The translations under genes and the position numbers were made by a program. Under the pieces are notes generated by a model. The model did no database searches, was not told the DNA's origin, and was given only the letters and a program-made list of their open reading frames with translations. Below, in pieces: positions 39,933 to 51,741 of a DNA stretch of 64,000 nt (the stretch's first letter is position 1; each line of letters opens with the position of its first letter). The stretch is from Maribacter litopenaei (GTDB lineage Bacteria; Bacteroidota; Bacteroidia; Flavobacteriales; Flavobacteriaceae). Where the stretch lies: the NCBI RefSeq assembly GCF_025244665.1, contig NZ_CP104205.1:992001-1056000 (forward strand), written 5' to 3'.

Positions 39933-42014
39933 AATAATTTAACATTAATTTTTTTCACACTTTGTATAACATTGGTCTCGGGGCAGGTGGAAGAACAAAG
40001 AGACTCCATTCTGACACAAGATTTGGACGAAGTTGTGGTAACGGCTACACGGACCGTCCGCCAATTGTCGTCCCTGCCCTTGCCTGTTACCTTGATTCCT
40101 AAAACCCAGTTGGAGCAAACAGGGGTCACTCGGTTAAACGAGATTTTGAACGAACAGACGGGGATTATCATGACTCCCGATGCCACCGTCGGTGGGGGAG
40201 AGGGTGTACAGATACAGGGAATTGCCTCGGATTATGTCCTAGTACTTATCGATGGAGTCCCCGTTGTAGGGCGAAGTTCCGGTAATTTGGATCTGAGTCG
40301 GTTTGCCATTGGAAACATTAAGCAAATAGAGGTGGTCAAAGGGCCCTCAAGCAGTCTCTTTGGTTCTGAAGCACTTGGGGGGGTCATTAATATCATAACC
40401 GAAAAACCATCGACCGAAAAAATAAGCGGACAGCTAAGCCATCGCATGGCAACGTTCAACCATCATAACAGCAATTTTAGCATCAACCAACGAAAGGAGG
40501 ACTTTGGTTACTCCTTTTTTGTGGATAGGCTCAGCACGGATGGTTATGACCTCGCCTCCGGCGATGTAGGGCAGACGGTGAATCCTTTTGATAACTATAC
40601 GTTGAGCGGACGCCTTTTTTACGATGCATCGAAAAAACTTGATTTCTTTGTCTCCGGTCGATTCTTTCATCAGGACTTTGATATAGCTCCTAGTACTAGC
40701 ATGGAACAGGATTGGAACCTTTTGGTACGGGCGAACCACGACCCTTCCCCAAAAACGAATGTGCAGTACGAACTGTACTATACCAATTATATTACTGATG
40801 AGGAATCGTTGGACCTACTTACTGATGAAGTGCTTTTGTCGAACGATTTCAATCAGAAACTGTTCCGTCCGGAGGTCCGGTTTAACCAAAAATTTGGGGA
40901 AAATACCTTAACGCTGGGCGTAGGGGGCAATTTGGAAACCTTACAGCGCAACCTTTTTGCGGACAATGTTTCCTTTTTTTCGCAATATGTCTTTTCCCAG
41001 TATGATTTTACCCCTCCGGAAGGCCTGAATGTGATTGCGGGCCTTCGATTTGACAATCACAGCGAATACAATTCCCAATTCAGCCCAAAGCTTTCCGCAC
41101 GTTATGAAATATCGCCAAGCCTCGCCGTTAAAGGTTCCGTGGGCAGCGGCTTCAAGGCTCCGGATTTTAGGCAGTTATACCTTGATTTTACCAATGCGTC
41201 GGGCGGGGGGTATTCTGTTTTTGGCAAGGAAGTGGAGGCCCAGGGCATTCGGCAATTGCAGGAAAATGGAGAGATTTCCAATTTGGCCGTAAACCCCTCC
41301 CTGTTAGGGGAAAGATTGAATGCTGAAAGTTCCGTTGGATATAATTTGGGGCTAACCCTAAAATGGGGAAAATTAACGACCGATGTAAACCTGTTCCGAA
41401 ACGATTTCACGAATCTTATTGACACCCAAATCCTTGCCTCCAAGACCAACGGTCAGAACGTTTTTGGCTATATCAACAGGGAACGGGTGTATACGCAGGG
41501 ACTTGAAACCGATATTAAATTCAACGGCATTAAAAACCTCAATCTTTCTGGTGGATACCAATTGCTTTTCGCTTATGATAAGGATCAGGAAGATTCCTTA
41601 GATCAAGGCGAGGTTTTTGCTCGGGAACCTGAGACCCTACAAACCGTGCGTTTGGAGCGAAGCCAGTACTTTGGTCCGGAAAATCGCTCCCGCCACACCT
41701 TTAATTTCAAGGTTTTCTATGAAATCCCAAAATGGGACGCAAACGCCAACCTCAGGGTCGTTTACCGAAGTAAGTTCGGGCTTACCGATAGAAACGGCAA
41801 CAAACTTCTAGACGATTTTGATAACAGTTTCGTGGATGGTTACTCCTTGGTGAACCTTTCCTTGGGAAAAACACTTTTCAAGCATTACCAACTACAGTTG
41901 GGTGCGAACAATCTTTTGGACTTTAGGGGCAATAACCCACTCGCTTTACAGGATAACGAGGTTCTGATAAATCCTGGTATACAATTATTCACTCGATTAA
42001 ACATTACATTTTAA
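39918..42014 (+). CDS. TonB-dependent receptor, HmuR-like
   Basis: A 698-residue outer-membrane importer with intact frame. The signal peptide ends near LVSGQ; the TonB box region is DLDEVVVTATRT, and the plug contains LPLPVTLIPKTQLEQTGVTRLNEILNEQTGIIMTPD and EVVKGPSSSLFGSEALGGVINIITEKP. The barrel carries the usual aromatic C-terminal strand (LFTRLNITF). It precedes a HmuY-like lipoprotein by 12 bases, so haem is the best guess for the ligand, with siderophore as the alternative. The intact TCTGG at about 41547 shows the motif is not always damaged. Confidence 0.88.
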   Translation: MSLNKNNLTLIFFTLCITLVSGQVEEQRDSILTQDLDEVVVTATRTVRQLSSLPLPVTLIPKTQLEQTGVTRLNEILNEQTGIIMTPDATVGGGEGVQIQGIASDYVLVLIDGVPVVGRSSGNLDLSRFAIGNIKQIEVVKGPSSSLFGSEALGGVINIITEKPSTEKISGQLSHRMATFNHHNSNFSINQRKEDFGYSFFVDRLSTDGYDLASGDVGQTVNPFDNYTLSGRLFYDASKKLDFFVSGRFFHQDFDIAPSTSMEQDWNLLVRANHDPSPKTNVQYELYYTNYITDEESLDLLTDEVLLSNDFNQKLFRPEVRFNQKFGENTLTLGVGGNLETLQRNLFADNVSFFSQYVFSQYDFTPPEGLNVIAGLRFDNHSEYNSQFSPKLSARYEISPSLAVKGSVGSGFKAPDFRQLYLDFTNASGGGYSVFGKEVEAQGIRQLQENGEISNLAVNPSLLGERLNAESSVGYNLGLTLKWGKLTTDVNLFRNDFTNLIDTQILASKTNGQNVFGYINRERVYTQGLETDIKFNGIKNLNLSGGYQLLFAYDKDQEDSLDQGEVFAREPETLQTVRLERSQYFGPENRSRHTFNFKVFYEIPKWDANANLRVVYRSKFGLTDRNGNKLLDDFDNSFVDGYSLVNLSLGKTLFKHYQLQLGANNLLDFRGNNPLALQDNEVLINPGIQLFTRLNITF

Positions 42015-42026
42015 AATTAGATTTAC

Positions 42027-42900
42027 ATGAAAACAACTTTTAAACTTTTTACACTTTTATTGGTGATTTTTTCCTTTTTGGCCTGTAGCGATGATGATGG
42101 CGACGCGGTATCGGAATTTACGGTGTCCACCATTTCGCCGAATCCGGGACTGTAGGTACAGAAATTAGAATTACAGGCACCGATTTCCCTTCCGATGCTT
42201 CTGATATCTCCATTTCGTTCAACGGAATTTCCGCTGATATAACTTCAGTAACCAATACTGAAATTATGACAACGGTTCCTTCGGCGCCGCTACTGGCAAA
42301 ATAGAAATTTCCGCGAATGGGTTTACAAAAATATCGGCGGCAACTTTTACGGTTTTATCAAATCTAGTAAAGGAGACCATTACAAACTTGGAGGCACCGC
42401 AGACCGGTGGGCAGGGCCAGCCGATAGGAGGCCCCTTTACAAAATTTAGTTTTGAAACCGGAGCCGTAACGGATAGTGAAACGGATTGGGACATTGCCTT
42501 TAGAGGTACCTCCATTGCGGTGAATGGCGGTACAGCCACTGGAACGAATGAAGAGCCGGCGAGGAACGGCAATGCCGGGGCCACGATACAAAATGGGATT
42601 TTTTCCGATATCACAAATGCCGCTGGACTCTCCTTTGATCAGGATGCAGCAGGTTCTTTTGCCGTACCTGCTGGAAGTGGCGAAGGATGGTACAATTACA
42701 ATCCAGCCACCTTTACAGTGACCCCCATACCGGGCAGGATATTGGTATTTAGAACCCATGACGGTAAATTTGCCAAGATTGAGATTGTAAGTTATTACAG
42801 GGATGCACCTGCGGAACCGGATGCATTTTCGGATGAATCGAGGGTATACACCTTCGATTATGTGTACAATCCCAACGAAGGCGAAACCGCATTAGAATAA
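42027..42900 (+). CDS. HmuY-like haem-binding lipoprotein with IPT/TIG domain (two frameshifts)
   Basis: A 291-residue lipoprotein after repair. The lipobox is FLACSDDD (Cys at residue 20). Next comes an IPT/TIG domain (ISPN, Gly-Thr-Val-Gly-Thr-Glu-Ile, ITGTDFPSDA), then a HmuY-type beta domain (GGPFTKFSFETGAVTDSETDWDIAFRGTSIAVNGGTATG to RVYTFDYVYNP). The conserved Asp-Trp-Asp-Ile-Ala-Phe core is the family hallmark. Two bases are missing: at 42144-42148 (CCGGG, perhaps CCAGGG) and 42287-42290 (CCGC, perhaps CCAGC). It may capture haem at the surface and pass it to the upstream receptor. Confidence 0.82.
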
Positions 42901-42923
42901 AATAGGTATCAAGAATTATTAAG

Positions 42924-42958
42924 ACCGAGTATTTCTTCATGGATAGCTCGGTTTTTTT
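42924..42958 (+). terminator. Terminator after the HmuY-like gene
   Basis: ACCGAG / CTCGGT stem, extended by TAT/ATA with a bulge, followed by seven T. It closes the receptor-HmuY operon. Confidence 0.75.
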
Positions 42959-43109
42959 ATGCGGAATATGAATATCGGTTAAATAAAGTTGACTTAAAAA
43001 ATACAAATGATTGAATGCTTTTATCGGGATTTAGAAGTATAGGATTCCTTCGTAGCCATTTTGTTGGAATACGCCTTTGTATCGAATGAATTATCCAAAT
43101 TAAAAAGCG

Positions 43110-43140
43110 TATATTTGCACGCAATTAAATCCTTAATTGC
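43110..43140 (+). promoter_or_regulatory. guaB -7 element and start-abutting palindrome
   Basis: TATATTTG at 43110-43117 is a good -7 element. GCAATTAA / TTAATTGC (43121-43128 and 43133-43140) forms a perfect 8-bp dyad ending exactly at the guaB start codon. Transcription should begin within or just before the dyad, so it may be an operator or a short start-site hairpin. Confidence 0.55.
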
Positions 43141-44614
<1,474 letters not shown>

Positions 44615-44620
44615 ACTTCA

Positions 44621-47188
44621 TTAAGGTTTTATTGCTTTTCTTAAAAGTTGTACCCTTCTCAGGTCATCGGCAGCTTGCCATAATTTACTTTTAAGAGACG
44701 GATTTAATTCGGATTGACGTCCAAATAATCCTGCATGATTAGATAGGCCTCTTCGGAAGTATGATTTCCAATGGTACTGCTAAGCCAACGTTTGGGAAAG
44801 AAAATATCACCAGTTTTTTGTATCTCATCCAAAAGATCTAGACTTTCCCTAAGCTTTTTAAGCGCATAGTTTTCATGTAGCGGATGATTAATGTTGTTCA
44901 ATGCCGATGCCGTCCAGGCCTCCTTTGAACGGTTCTTTTCAAGTTTCAGGGATTCCATAAAGTCGCTTTTAACCGATGCATCCTGGGAAACGGAAGGTAG
45001 CAGGAAGTTGAAGCGTTCCAATTTGTCCGGATTGTCAAGGGCATTTTTAGCCGTTTGCAAAATTTCCTGTGATTTAGGATGTTGATAGAGTGCTAGGTCC
45101 AAGGCCATTTCGGTAAAGTCATCCTTGTTCAGTCGAAGATTGGATATTTCGATTTTTTTGGACCAAATGTCGTACAACTGTTGGATGGAAGCTCCTGTGT
45201 AAGCCACCGACTGGAAGGTTGAGAACAAGGTCTTTTTCTTGTTCGGGGAAAGGTCCTTTTGCAGTTGGGACTATAAATTATCGGTGATTTTGGACTGCTC
45301 CAAACGCCGTTCTTCTTCCGTCAGGTATTTCCGAACAAGCTTTTCGAATACCCCGATAACAAATTCGCTAACAATTCATTCCCTTCCGGATACAATCGGT
45401 TTTCATAAAAACGGAGTAGCTCCAAAGGTTTTATAGTTCCATTTAAAGCATTTTCATAGGCGTTTATGTACAAGGAGCCTCTAGCGACTTCATTCCCTAT
45501 AATCGCTATAGTCTCAAAAGCTTCGGATTTATTGGAAAGACGCCATATCCCATACCATCTGAATTATAAAGGACTGCGAGTGGTTTTGGAAGTCCAACCG
45601 CTTCGGTTACTTTTACGGTGTTTCCTGTAAATTCCACGGGAATTCTTTGAATGGTATCGGTGTGGATTAAGGAGATCTCGAAAATCGGGGCCAAATATAG
45701 TCCGAAGCATCTTCGGCCATTTGTCTCAATTCAAAAGAGGATATCTTGCCGCCCTCCGTATATGTTACACTATCCTTGAAAATAGGCCTGCCGGAACTGT
45801 TTACCCATACGTTACTCCAAGTAAGAAGGTCTATATCCGTACGGTCATCCAAAATCTTCACGAGGTCGTTCCAATTCGCATTCGAATTTTGATAGGTTTT
45901 TATATATTCCTGAATACCCATTTGAAAGTTTTCCTTACCCAAGACCGCTTCCAACTGTCGCATCATAATGGGCGCCTTGTTATAGATGATACTGCCATAA
46001 AGCGAACCCGCATTGTTGAGGTTTTTCAATTCTTGCCTGATTGGATTCGTACCTTTTGTACGGTCTTCACCGTAAGCACTTGGGTAATGGCCCACCATAA
46101 ATGCCAATTCATGGTTTATTGAAGGAAATGTGGGATTTACGATTTTATCCGCCATGAAGTTGGCAAAAACTTCCTTCATCCAAACATCATTGAACCAATC
46201 CATGGTTACCAAATCCCCGAACCACATATGGGAGGTTTCATGGGCGATCAGTTTGGCCCTACCCAGTTTTCTGTTTTCCGTAGCGCTGCCATCCAAAAAA
46301 AGGGAACTTTCCTTGTATTGAATGGCCCCCACATGTTCCATGCCACCGTATTGAAAGCCTGGAATCGTGGCAAAATTCAATTTTTGAAAGGGGAAGGGAA
46401 AATCGTTATAGAATTCGAGAAACAGTTTGGAACTGTGGTGCAACTGGAAAATGGAATCGATACTGTACCTGATTTTTTCTTCATCGGTTTCCCGATATAA
46501 CATTTTCATAGGAAAATTGGCTATTGCCATTTCTTCGGATTTAAACTTTCCCGCCACGAATGAAAAAAGATAGGTGCTCATTTTGTCCGACTCCCCAAAC
46601 CGGTGCTCCGTAAATCCGTTTTTGTTGACCTCGTCAATTTCTCGGAGCGGCACAGAGTACTTTCCAGTTTTCAGGGGCGGTAATTGTCAACGTGTAGGTA
46701 GACTTTAAATTAGGTTGGTCAAAGCAGGGAAAAAGGGTTCGTGCACGATCCGGAACCAATAACGTATATAAGTATTCTTCATTTCGATTTAGCGAAAGTT
46801 CACCTGCCCAAAAATCGATTTCTATTGTATTTGTTCCTTCCTTTAAATGATTCGTAGGAATTATAATATGTTCGTTCCTATGTTCGATTTCAATTTCGGA
46901 GCCATTGACTACTAACTTTTTTAAATGGTCCGATTCTTCTTTGAAATCGAGAAAAAGTGGAGTGTTTGAATCTTGGAGTGATAGTGCTAGTAATAATTTG
47001 GAGTCAATTGGGTTCGCTTTGTTTTCGGGTATACTAAAACTTAAATGGTAATTTACATTGGATATATTTTCCTTCCTGATTTTGGCCAGCTTTAAGGGAA
47101 CACCGGCTTCAGGCATATATTGTTTATCGGGACCTGAACTACAATTGAAACAAATAAGAACAGGAAGGAGAAATATTATAGGACGCAT
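44621..47188 (-). CDS. M1-family aminopeptidase lipoprotein (five frameshifts, one false stop)
   Basis: Zinc aminopeptidase, 856 residues after repair. The lipobox (FNCSSG) implies envelope attachment. The exopeptidase motif reads GGMEH (GAMEN class), and the zinc site is HETSHMWFGDLVTMDWFNDVWMKEVFANF (HExxH with Glu further on). Five breaks all fit the CCAGA/TCTGG rule: 46640-46645, 45685-45688, 45523-45526, 45353-45356 and 44709-44712. A TAG near 45272-45277 in the same frame (Asn-Leu-stop-Ser-Gln-Leu) is unexplained, probably a miscalled Trp. The last break extends the C-terminus to the stop at 44621. It converges with guaB. Confidence 0.88.
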
Positions 47189-47295
47189 ATTTTAATCTAA
47201 TTTATTACAAGAAAATTAGTTAAATACGCTTGAGTGGGCAAGGTTGTAATTAAATAAGAGAGGATACGACCATCATTTGTCCAATAGGGTAAAAC

Positions 47296-47327
47296 AAAAA
47301 AGGCGTGGTTTCAAAACCACGCCTTTT
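47296..47327 (-). terminator. Terminator after the thioredoxin-fold gene
   Basis: AAAAAGGCGTGGTTT / AAACCACGCCTTTTT, a perfect stem with a two-base loop and T-runs in both directions. Its position just past the stop at 47345 assigns it to the minus-strand gene. Confidence 0.85.
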
Positions 47328-47344
47328 TACTTTATCTCGTTTTT

Positions 47345-47877
47345 CTATTTACCAGCTCCCGAATAAGTCTTCCAGTCTTTGTCCTTGTAAATATTATCAC
47401 CAAAATATCTAGCAATATTTAAGAAGGGTTCTGGTTTTTGGTAACCTGGGACGGGGGATAGCATATTGAATTGTTCGTCTAAGAAAATAGTTGTTGGGTA
47501 GCTTAATCTTCCCTGCATTAATGCTGCGGCCAATTCATGATATCCTTTCCTGCCTGAAGGCACAAATTTATAGGTTTTTCCTTTGAATTCGATAGGTTCC
47601 GCGCCTTCGCCGTCAAGCTTTACCATATAGAAATTTTTAGTCATATAAGCGGCTACTTCGGATTTTGGAACGTATCCTTGTCCATTTTTTTGCACCACCC
47701 GCACCAATCGGTATAGACGTCAACAAAAACTTTTTTTGGATTTTTATCAGTAGCCGCCAACTCAGCAGCTTCGTTCCAGGAAAGCCATTTCACTTCCTGG
47801 GCCTCGATTCCCATGGAAAGAAGGAAAAAAGAAGCTAAAAAAAGGTGTTTAATATGAGTGGCAATGCTAGTTTTCAT
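47345..47877 (-). CDS. Secreted thioredoxin-fold protein (one frameshift)
   Basis: A 177-residue exported redoxin after repair. The signal peptide ends near GIEAQ. The active site is DWCGWCKKMDKDTF (about residues 57-70), of the thioredoxin/DUF255-like type, and the fold continues with YPTTIFLDEQFNMLSPVPGYQ, carrying the cis-Pro. The frame breaks at 47658-47661 (TCGG; coding strand CCGA for CCAGA), where Asn-Pro-Glu-Val-Ala-Ala-Tyr is expected. Probably a periplasmic reductase of disulfides. Confidence 0.87.
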
Positions 47878-47934
47878 AAGTTTTTATGGAGTTAGTCCAA
47901 CAATTATACCAAAACTAACGTTTTTTTTCGCTCT

Positions 47935-49173
47935 TTATTTCACTTTTTCTCGCTGCTTGACAGCAAATAGATCCTTTACATCTACTTGATTTTTAATCAA
48001 ATCGTCAAACGTCTCACGTTCCCTAATTAAAATAGCTTGTCCTTTATGCCATAAAACCTCCGGTGGTCTAAATCCGGAGTTATAATTGCTGGCCATAGTA
48101 AAGCAGTAGGCGCCGGCATTTTTGAAACAAAGAATATCTCCTTCCGATATCTCATTAATCCTCCTATTGCTGGCAAATGTGTCGGTTTCACAGATATAAC
48201 CAACAATGGAATAGTAGCGCTCCCTTCCTTCGGATTTGAAATGTTTTCTATGGAATGGGTAGCACCATAAAACATAGGTCGTATCAAATGGTTAAAACCG
48301 GAATCAATACTAGCGAATACCGTAGAAGTGGTTTGTTTTACAACATTTACCTTTGCCAAGAAGAATCCGGCTTGACTTACCAAGAATTTTCCAGGTTCGA
48401 AAGCCAAGGTCAATTCCTTTCCATATTCCTTGCAGAATTCATTGAATCTTGAACCCAACTTTTTTCCCAATTCCTCAACGTTCGTCTCAATATCGCCTTC
48501 TTTGTAGGGAACCTTGAATCCACTTCCAAAATCGATAAAATCCAAATTTTTGAAGTTTTTGGCGGTTTCAAAAAGAATTTCCGAAGCGTAGAGGAATACA
48601 TCGATGTCCAAAATATCGCTTCCGGTATGCATGTGGATTCCGTTGATGTTCATTTTGGTAAGCTCAACAATTCGCAATAAATGCGGTATTTGATGTATGC
48701 TAATTCCGAATTTCGAATCAATGTGACCCACGGATATTTTAGAATTCCCACCGGCCATTACATGTGGATTTATCCGAATACATACAGGGATATCAGGATG
48801 TTTGCTACCAAACTGCTCTAAAATGGAAAGATTGTCAATATTTATTCGAACGCCCAATTTGGCCGCTTCCTCAATCTCTTCCAAGGAAACGCCATTGGGA
48901 GTGAATATAATGGATTCACGGTTTGAAACCTGCCAACAGGCCGAGTTGTACCTCCTGTATAGATACCGTGTCAAGACCACTTCCTAAACTGTTCATTAGT
49001 TTTAAAATGGTGATGTTTGAAAGTGCTTTGGCAGCATAGTTTAATTTCAAATTCTTTACGGTACCAAAAGCCCTGGTAAGACGATTGAATTGGGAAATTA
49101 TTTTTTCGGAGTCATAAACGTATACTGGGTCTCCGTAGGTTTTAGCGATTTTTAGTAAATCCGCATTTTTCAT
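47935..49173 (-). CDS. lysA: Diaminopimelate decarboxylase (two frameshifts)
   Basis: Last step of lysine synthesis, PLP-dependent. The PLP lysine is in NYAAKALSN (Lys49); HMHTGSDI, the glycine-rich phosphate loop DFGSGFKVPY and EPGKFLVSQAG complete the cofactor site. After repair the C-terminus contains the catalytic CETDTFASNRR region, and the total is 412 residues. Lesions at 48916-48921 (TCACGG; coding CCGTGA for CCAGA) and 48230-48233 (TCGG; coding CCGA for CCAGA) compensate in length. A -7 element TAGCTTTG lies upstream on the minus strand. Confidence 0.94.
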
Positions 49174-49189
49174 AGCGATATATTTTTGT

Positions 49190-49197
49190 CAAAGCTA
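49190..49197 (-). promoter_or_regulatory. -7 element of lysA (TAGCTTTG, minus strand)
   Basis: TAnnTTTG match 17 bases before the lysA start codon. The same octamer, TAGCTTTG, occurs on the plus strand at 49304 for the divergent gene. Confidence 0.6.
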
Positions 49198-49303
49198 GTA
49201 GTATCAGAGGATAACAACAAATAAATACAAGTAAAAATAAATAATACAACAAATTGTGTTAAATATAACAATCAAAGATAGCCTTTTCCTTGTTCCCCTT
49301 ATC

Positions 49304-49311
49304 ATAGCTTT
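49304..49311 (+). promoter_or_regulatory. -7 element of the Lon-domain gene (TAGCTTTG)
   Basis: TAnnTTTG match 73 bases upstream of ATG 49384. An in-frame TTG at 49327 lies just after the expected transcription start and is unlikely to be the real start codon. Confidence 0.55.
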
Positions 49312-49383
49312 GTATTTTAGGGACAATTGCTGATTCCTCCAAATAAAAGATTGATTACAAACCCCATTATCATAATCCTTTCA

Positions 49384-50022
49384 ATGAAGCTACCACTATT
49401 TCCTTTAAAATCTGTCTTCTTTCCAGGTGATACCGTACCCCTACATATTTTTGAACCCCGGTATAAGCAATTGATTCAGGATTGTAGGGAAGAAGCCATC
49501 ACGTTTGGTATTCCGGTTTTGTACAATAATAAATTAGAATATGGTACAGAAGTCCAATTGGTGGAGGTTGTGAACACCTATGACGGTGGGGAAATGGATG
49601 TGGTCTGCGTGGCGCGGCAAGTATTTAAGGTCGTCTCTTTTGAACCCCAAATGGGAGGTAAACTGTATCCTGGGGGACAAGTGGATTTGTTGGAATATGA
49701 CTACATATGTCCTTCCAGTTATAAGGCAGAGGTGGTACAAAAGATTCGAAAGCTCTATGAAATTATGGAACTTCCTAATATTAGTATTGATCTGGCAAAG
49801 TATAACAGTTTTGTTTTGGCCCATAAAATTGGCTTATCCTACGAGCAAGAATTTGATTTACTAAAAATACCTAGGGAGAAGGATCGACTTGATTTTATTT
49901 TGAATCATCTTGTAACTACCATAAATGTGCTGTCGCAAGTGGAGAGAGCTAGAAAAATTATAGAATTGAACGGTCATTTTAAAAATTTTGACCCGCTAGA
50001 TTTTAAAAATATTGAAACATAG
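49384..50022 (+). CDS. Lon-substrate-binding-domain (LON N-terminal) protein
   Basis: A 212-residue protein consisting of the Lon N-terminal (PUA-like) domain without the protease: LPLFPLKSVFFPGDTVPLHIFEPRYKQLIQDC is diagnostic, and the C-terminal part is helical. Stand-alone members are thought to bind peptides or partner proteins; none has a clear function here. The ATG at 49384 (MKLPLFPLKS) is the family-consistent start. The frame is intact, including a TCTGG at about 49790. Confidence 0.87.
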   Translation: MKLPLFPLKSVFFPGDTVPLHIFEPRYKQLIQDCREEAITFGIPVLYNNKLEYGTEVQLVEVVNTYDGGEMDVVCVARQVFKVVSFEPQMGGKLYPGGQVDLLEYDYICPSSYKAEVVQKIRKLYEIMELPNISIDLAKYNSFVLAHKIGLSYEQEFDLLKIPREKDRLDFILNHLVTTINVLSQVERARKIIELNGHFKNFDPLDFKNIET

Positions 50023-50099
50023 CTTATTTCTGTTTTTGGTAACTGGGGCGGCATAATCAATTAATTTAGTTTAATTTTCAATTATTACCCTGTCTTTCC

Positions 50100-50107
50100 T
50101 ATTTTTG
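50100..50107 (+). promoter_or_regulatory. -7 element of sucC (TATTTTTG)
   Basis: Exact TAnnTTTG match 25 bases before the sucC start codon, giving a short leader. Confidence 0.65.
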
Positions 50108-50131
50108 CCCAACAAATAAAACTACCCTAAT

Positions 50132-51325
50132 ATGAACCTTCACGAGTATCAAGGAAAAGAGATATTATCAAGTTTTGGCGTTCGCATACAAAGAGGAATC
50201 GTAGCGCACAGTGCCAAGGAAGCGGTTGACGCAGCAAAACAATTGACAGCAGAAACCGGTACAGGTTGGCACGTAATAAAGGCTCAAGTTCACGCCGGTG
50301 GTCGTGGAAAAGGAGGAGGTGTTAAATTGGCTAAAAACTTAAAAGAGGTAGAGGAACTTGCAGGGCAAATTATTGGTATGAATTTGGTTACGCCACAAAC
50401 CTCCGCTGAAGGTAAAAAAGTACATCAGGTTTTGGTCGCCGAAGATGTTTATTACCCTGGTGATAGTGAAACGAGCGAGTTTTATATGTCAGTTTTGTTG
50501 AATAGGAGTACGGGTAGAAACATGATTATGTATTCTACTGAGGGTGGAATGGATATTGAGGAAGTTGCGGAGAAAACACCTCATTTAATTTTTACGGAAG
50601 AAATAGACCCTGCAACAGGTTTACTTGCTTTCCAAGCCGGAAAGATTGCCTTTAACTTAGGATTGTCGGGAACTGCCTTTAAGGAAATGACAAAGTTTGT
50701 GACAGCATTGTACAAGGCATATGTTCAGAGTGATTCCAGCATGTTTGAAATCAATCCTGTACTAAAGACTTCCGATGATAAAATAATGGCAGTAGACGCC
50801 AAAGTTTCTATCGATGATAATGCACTTTACCGAAGAAAGCAATATGCTGAAATGAGGGATTTAAGAGAAGAAAATCCAATTGAGGTAGAGGCAAGGGCCG
50901 TTGGTCTTAACTATGTAGATTTGGATGGTAATGTTGGATGCATGGTGAACGGAGCCGGTTTAGCGATGGCTACCATGGATTTGATCAAGATGGCCGGTGG
51001 GGAACCTGCAAACTTTTTGGATGTTGGAGGAACCGCGGATGCAAAAAGAGTAGAAGAGGCTTTCAGGATAATTTTAAAGGATCCTAACGTAAAAGCTATC
51101 CTCATTAATATTTTTGGAGGAATTGTTCGTTGTGACAGAGTTGCCCAAGGTGTAGTAGATGCCTATAAGAATATGGGTGACAGTATTCAAGTTCCAATTA
51201 TAGTTCGTTTGCAGGGAACCAATGCTGAAATGGCCAAGGAGATTATAGACAATTCCGGGCTGGCCGTACACTCTGCAGTACAATTCAAAGAAGCTGCTGA
51301 TAAGGTGGAGGAAGTATTGAAATAG
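50132..51325 (+). CDS. sucC: Succinate-CoA ligase, beta subunit
   Basis: Citric-acid-cycle enzyme producing succinate with ATP or GTP formation. The ATP-grasp domain starts MNLHEYQGKEILSSFGV and contains VKAQVHAGGRGKGGGVKLAK. The C-terminal ligase domain has FLDVGGTADAKRVEEAF and the phosphate-helix stretch NIFGGIVRCDRVAQGV. The 397-residue length is normal and the frame intact. The alpha-subunit gene is not adjacent: a strong terminator follows, which is usual in flavobacteria. Confidence 0.97.
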   Translation: MNLHEYQGKEILSSFGVRIQRGIVAHSAKEAVDAAKQLTAETGTGWHVIKAQVHAGGRGKGGGVKLAKNLKEVEELAGQIIGMNLVTPQTSAEGKKVHQVLVAEDVYYPGDSETSEFYMSVLLNRSTGRNMIMYSTEGGMDIEEVAEKTPHLIFTEEIDPATGLLAFQAGKIAFNLGLSGTAFKEMTKFVTALYKAYVQSDSSMFEINPVLKTSDDKIMAVDAKVSIDDNALYRRKQYAEMRDLREENPIEVEARAVGLNYVDLDGNVGCMVNGAGLAMATMDLIKMAGGEPANFLDVGGTADAKRVEEAFRIILKDPNVKAILINIFGGIVRCDRVAQGVVDAYKNMGDSIQVPIIVRLQGTNAEMAKEIIDNSGLAVHSAVQFKEAADKVEEVLK

Positions 51326-51354
51326 TTGGTACAATAACTTCATATAAAGATTAC

Positions 51355-51387
51355 AAGGCAATGTTACCGTAACATTGCCTTTTTTTC
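51355..51387 (+). terminator. Terminator after sucC
   Basis: Perfect 12-bp stem AAGGCAATGTTA / TAACATTGCCTT with a three-base loop and a run of seven to nine T. Confidence 0.92.
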
Positions 51388-51521
51388 ATTTCCATTATAA
51401 GTACACTATTTATTTATCGAGCTTTTGTGAATTTTATTAAAAATTTTCATGTGTTTTGGGAGCCCTAATTAGAAAAATTTAAGGGTCTTTTTTTTGATTT
51501 AATGTGTTGAAATTAAGTCTA

Positions 51522-51656
51522 GGTTAACCATTTGAAATTTTGGTTAACACTTTTTGATACCGATGCACAACGTCAATTTCACTGTAACTTTGACTTGATG
51601 TTTAAAAGCATGATTTTGATTAAAAAAATGTTAAAACCTAGTTTTATTGTAACATT
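51522..51656 (+). promoter_or_regulatory. Long upstream region with GGTTAAC repeats and a leader hairpin
   Basis: The 354 bases between the sucC terminator and the gene at 51742 hold no reading frame of note. GGTTAAC occurs at 51522-51528 and 51542-51548, 20 bp apart (two helical turns). AATGTTA-AAAC and GTTTT-(ATTG)-TAACATT form an imperfect hairpin at 51627-51656. Together they suggest a regulated promoter and a structured leader. Confidence 0.4.
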
Positions 51657-51741
51657 CTCATTTTTGAAGCGTCTTTTTAGTAAATCATCATCAATCAATT
51701 ATTAATCAACTTTCAGAAATGAAAGAAAAAAACAACAAGTC

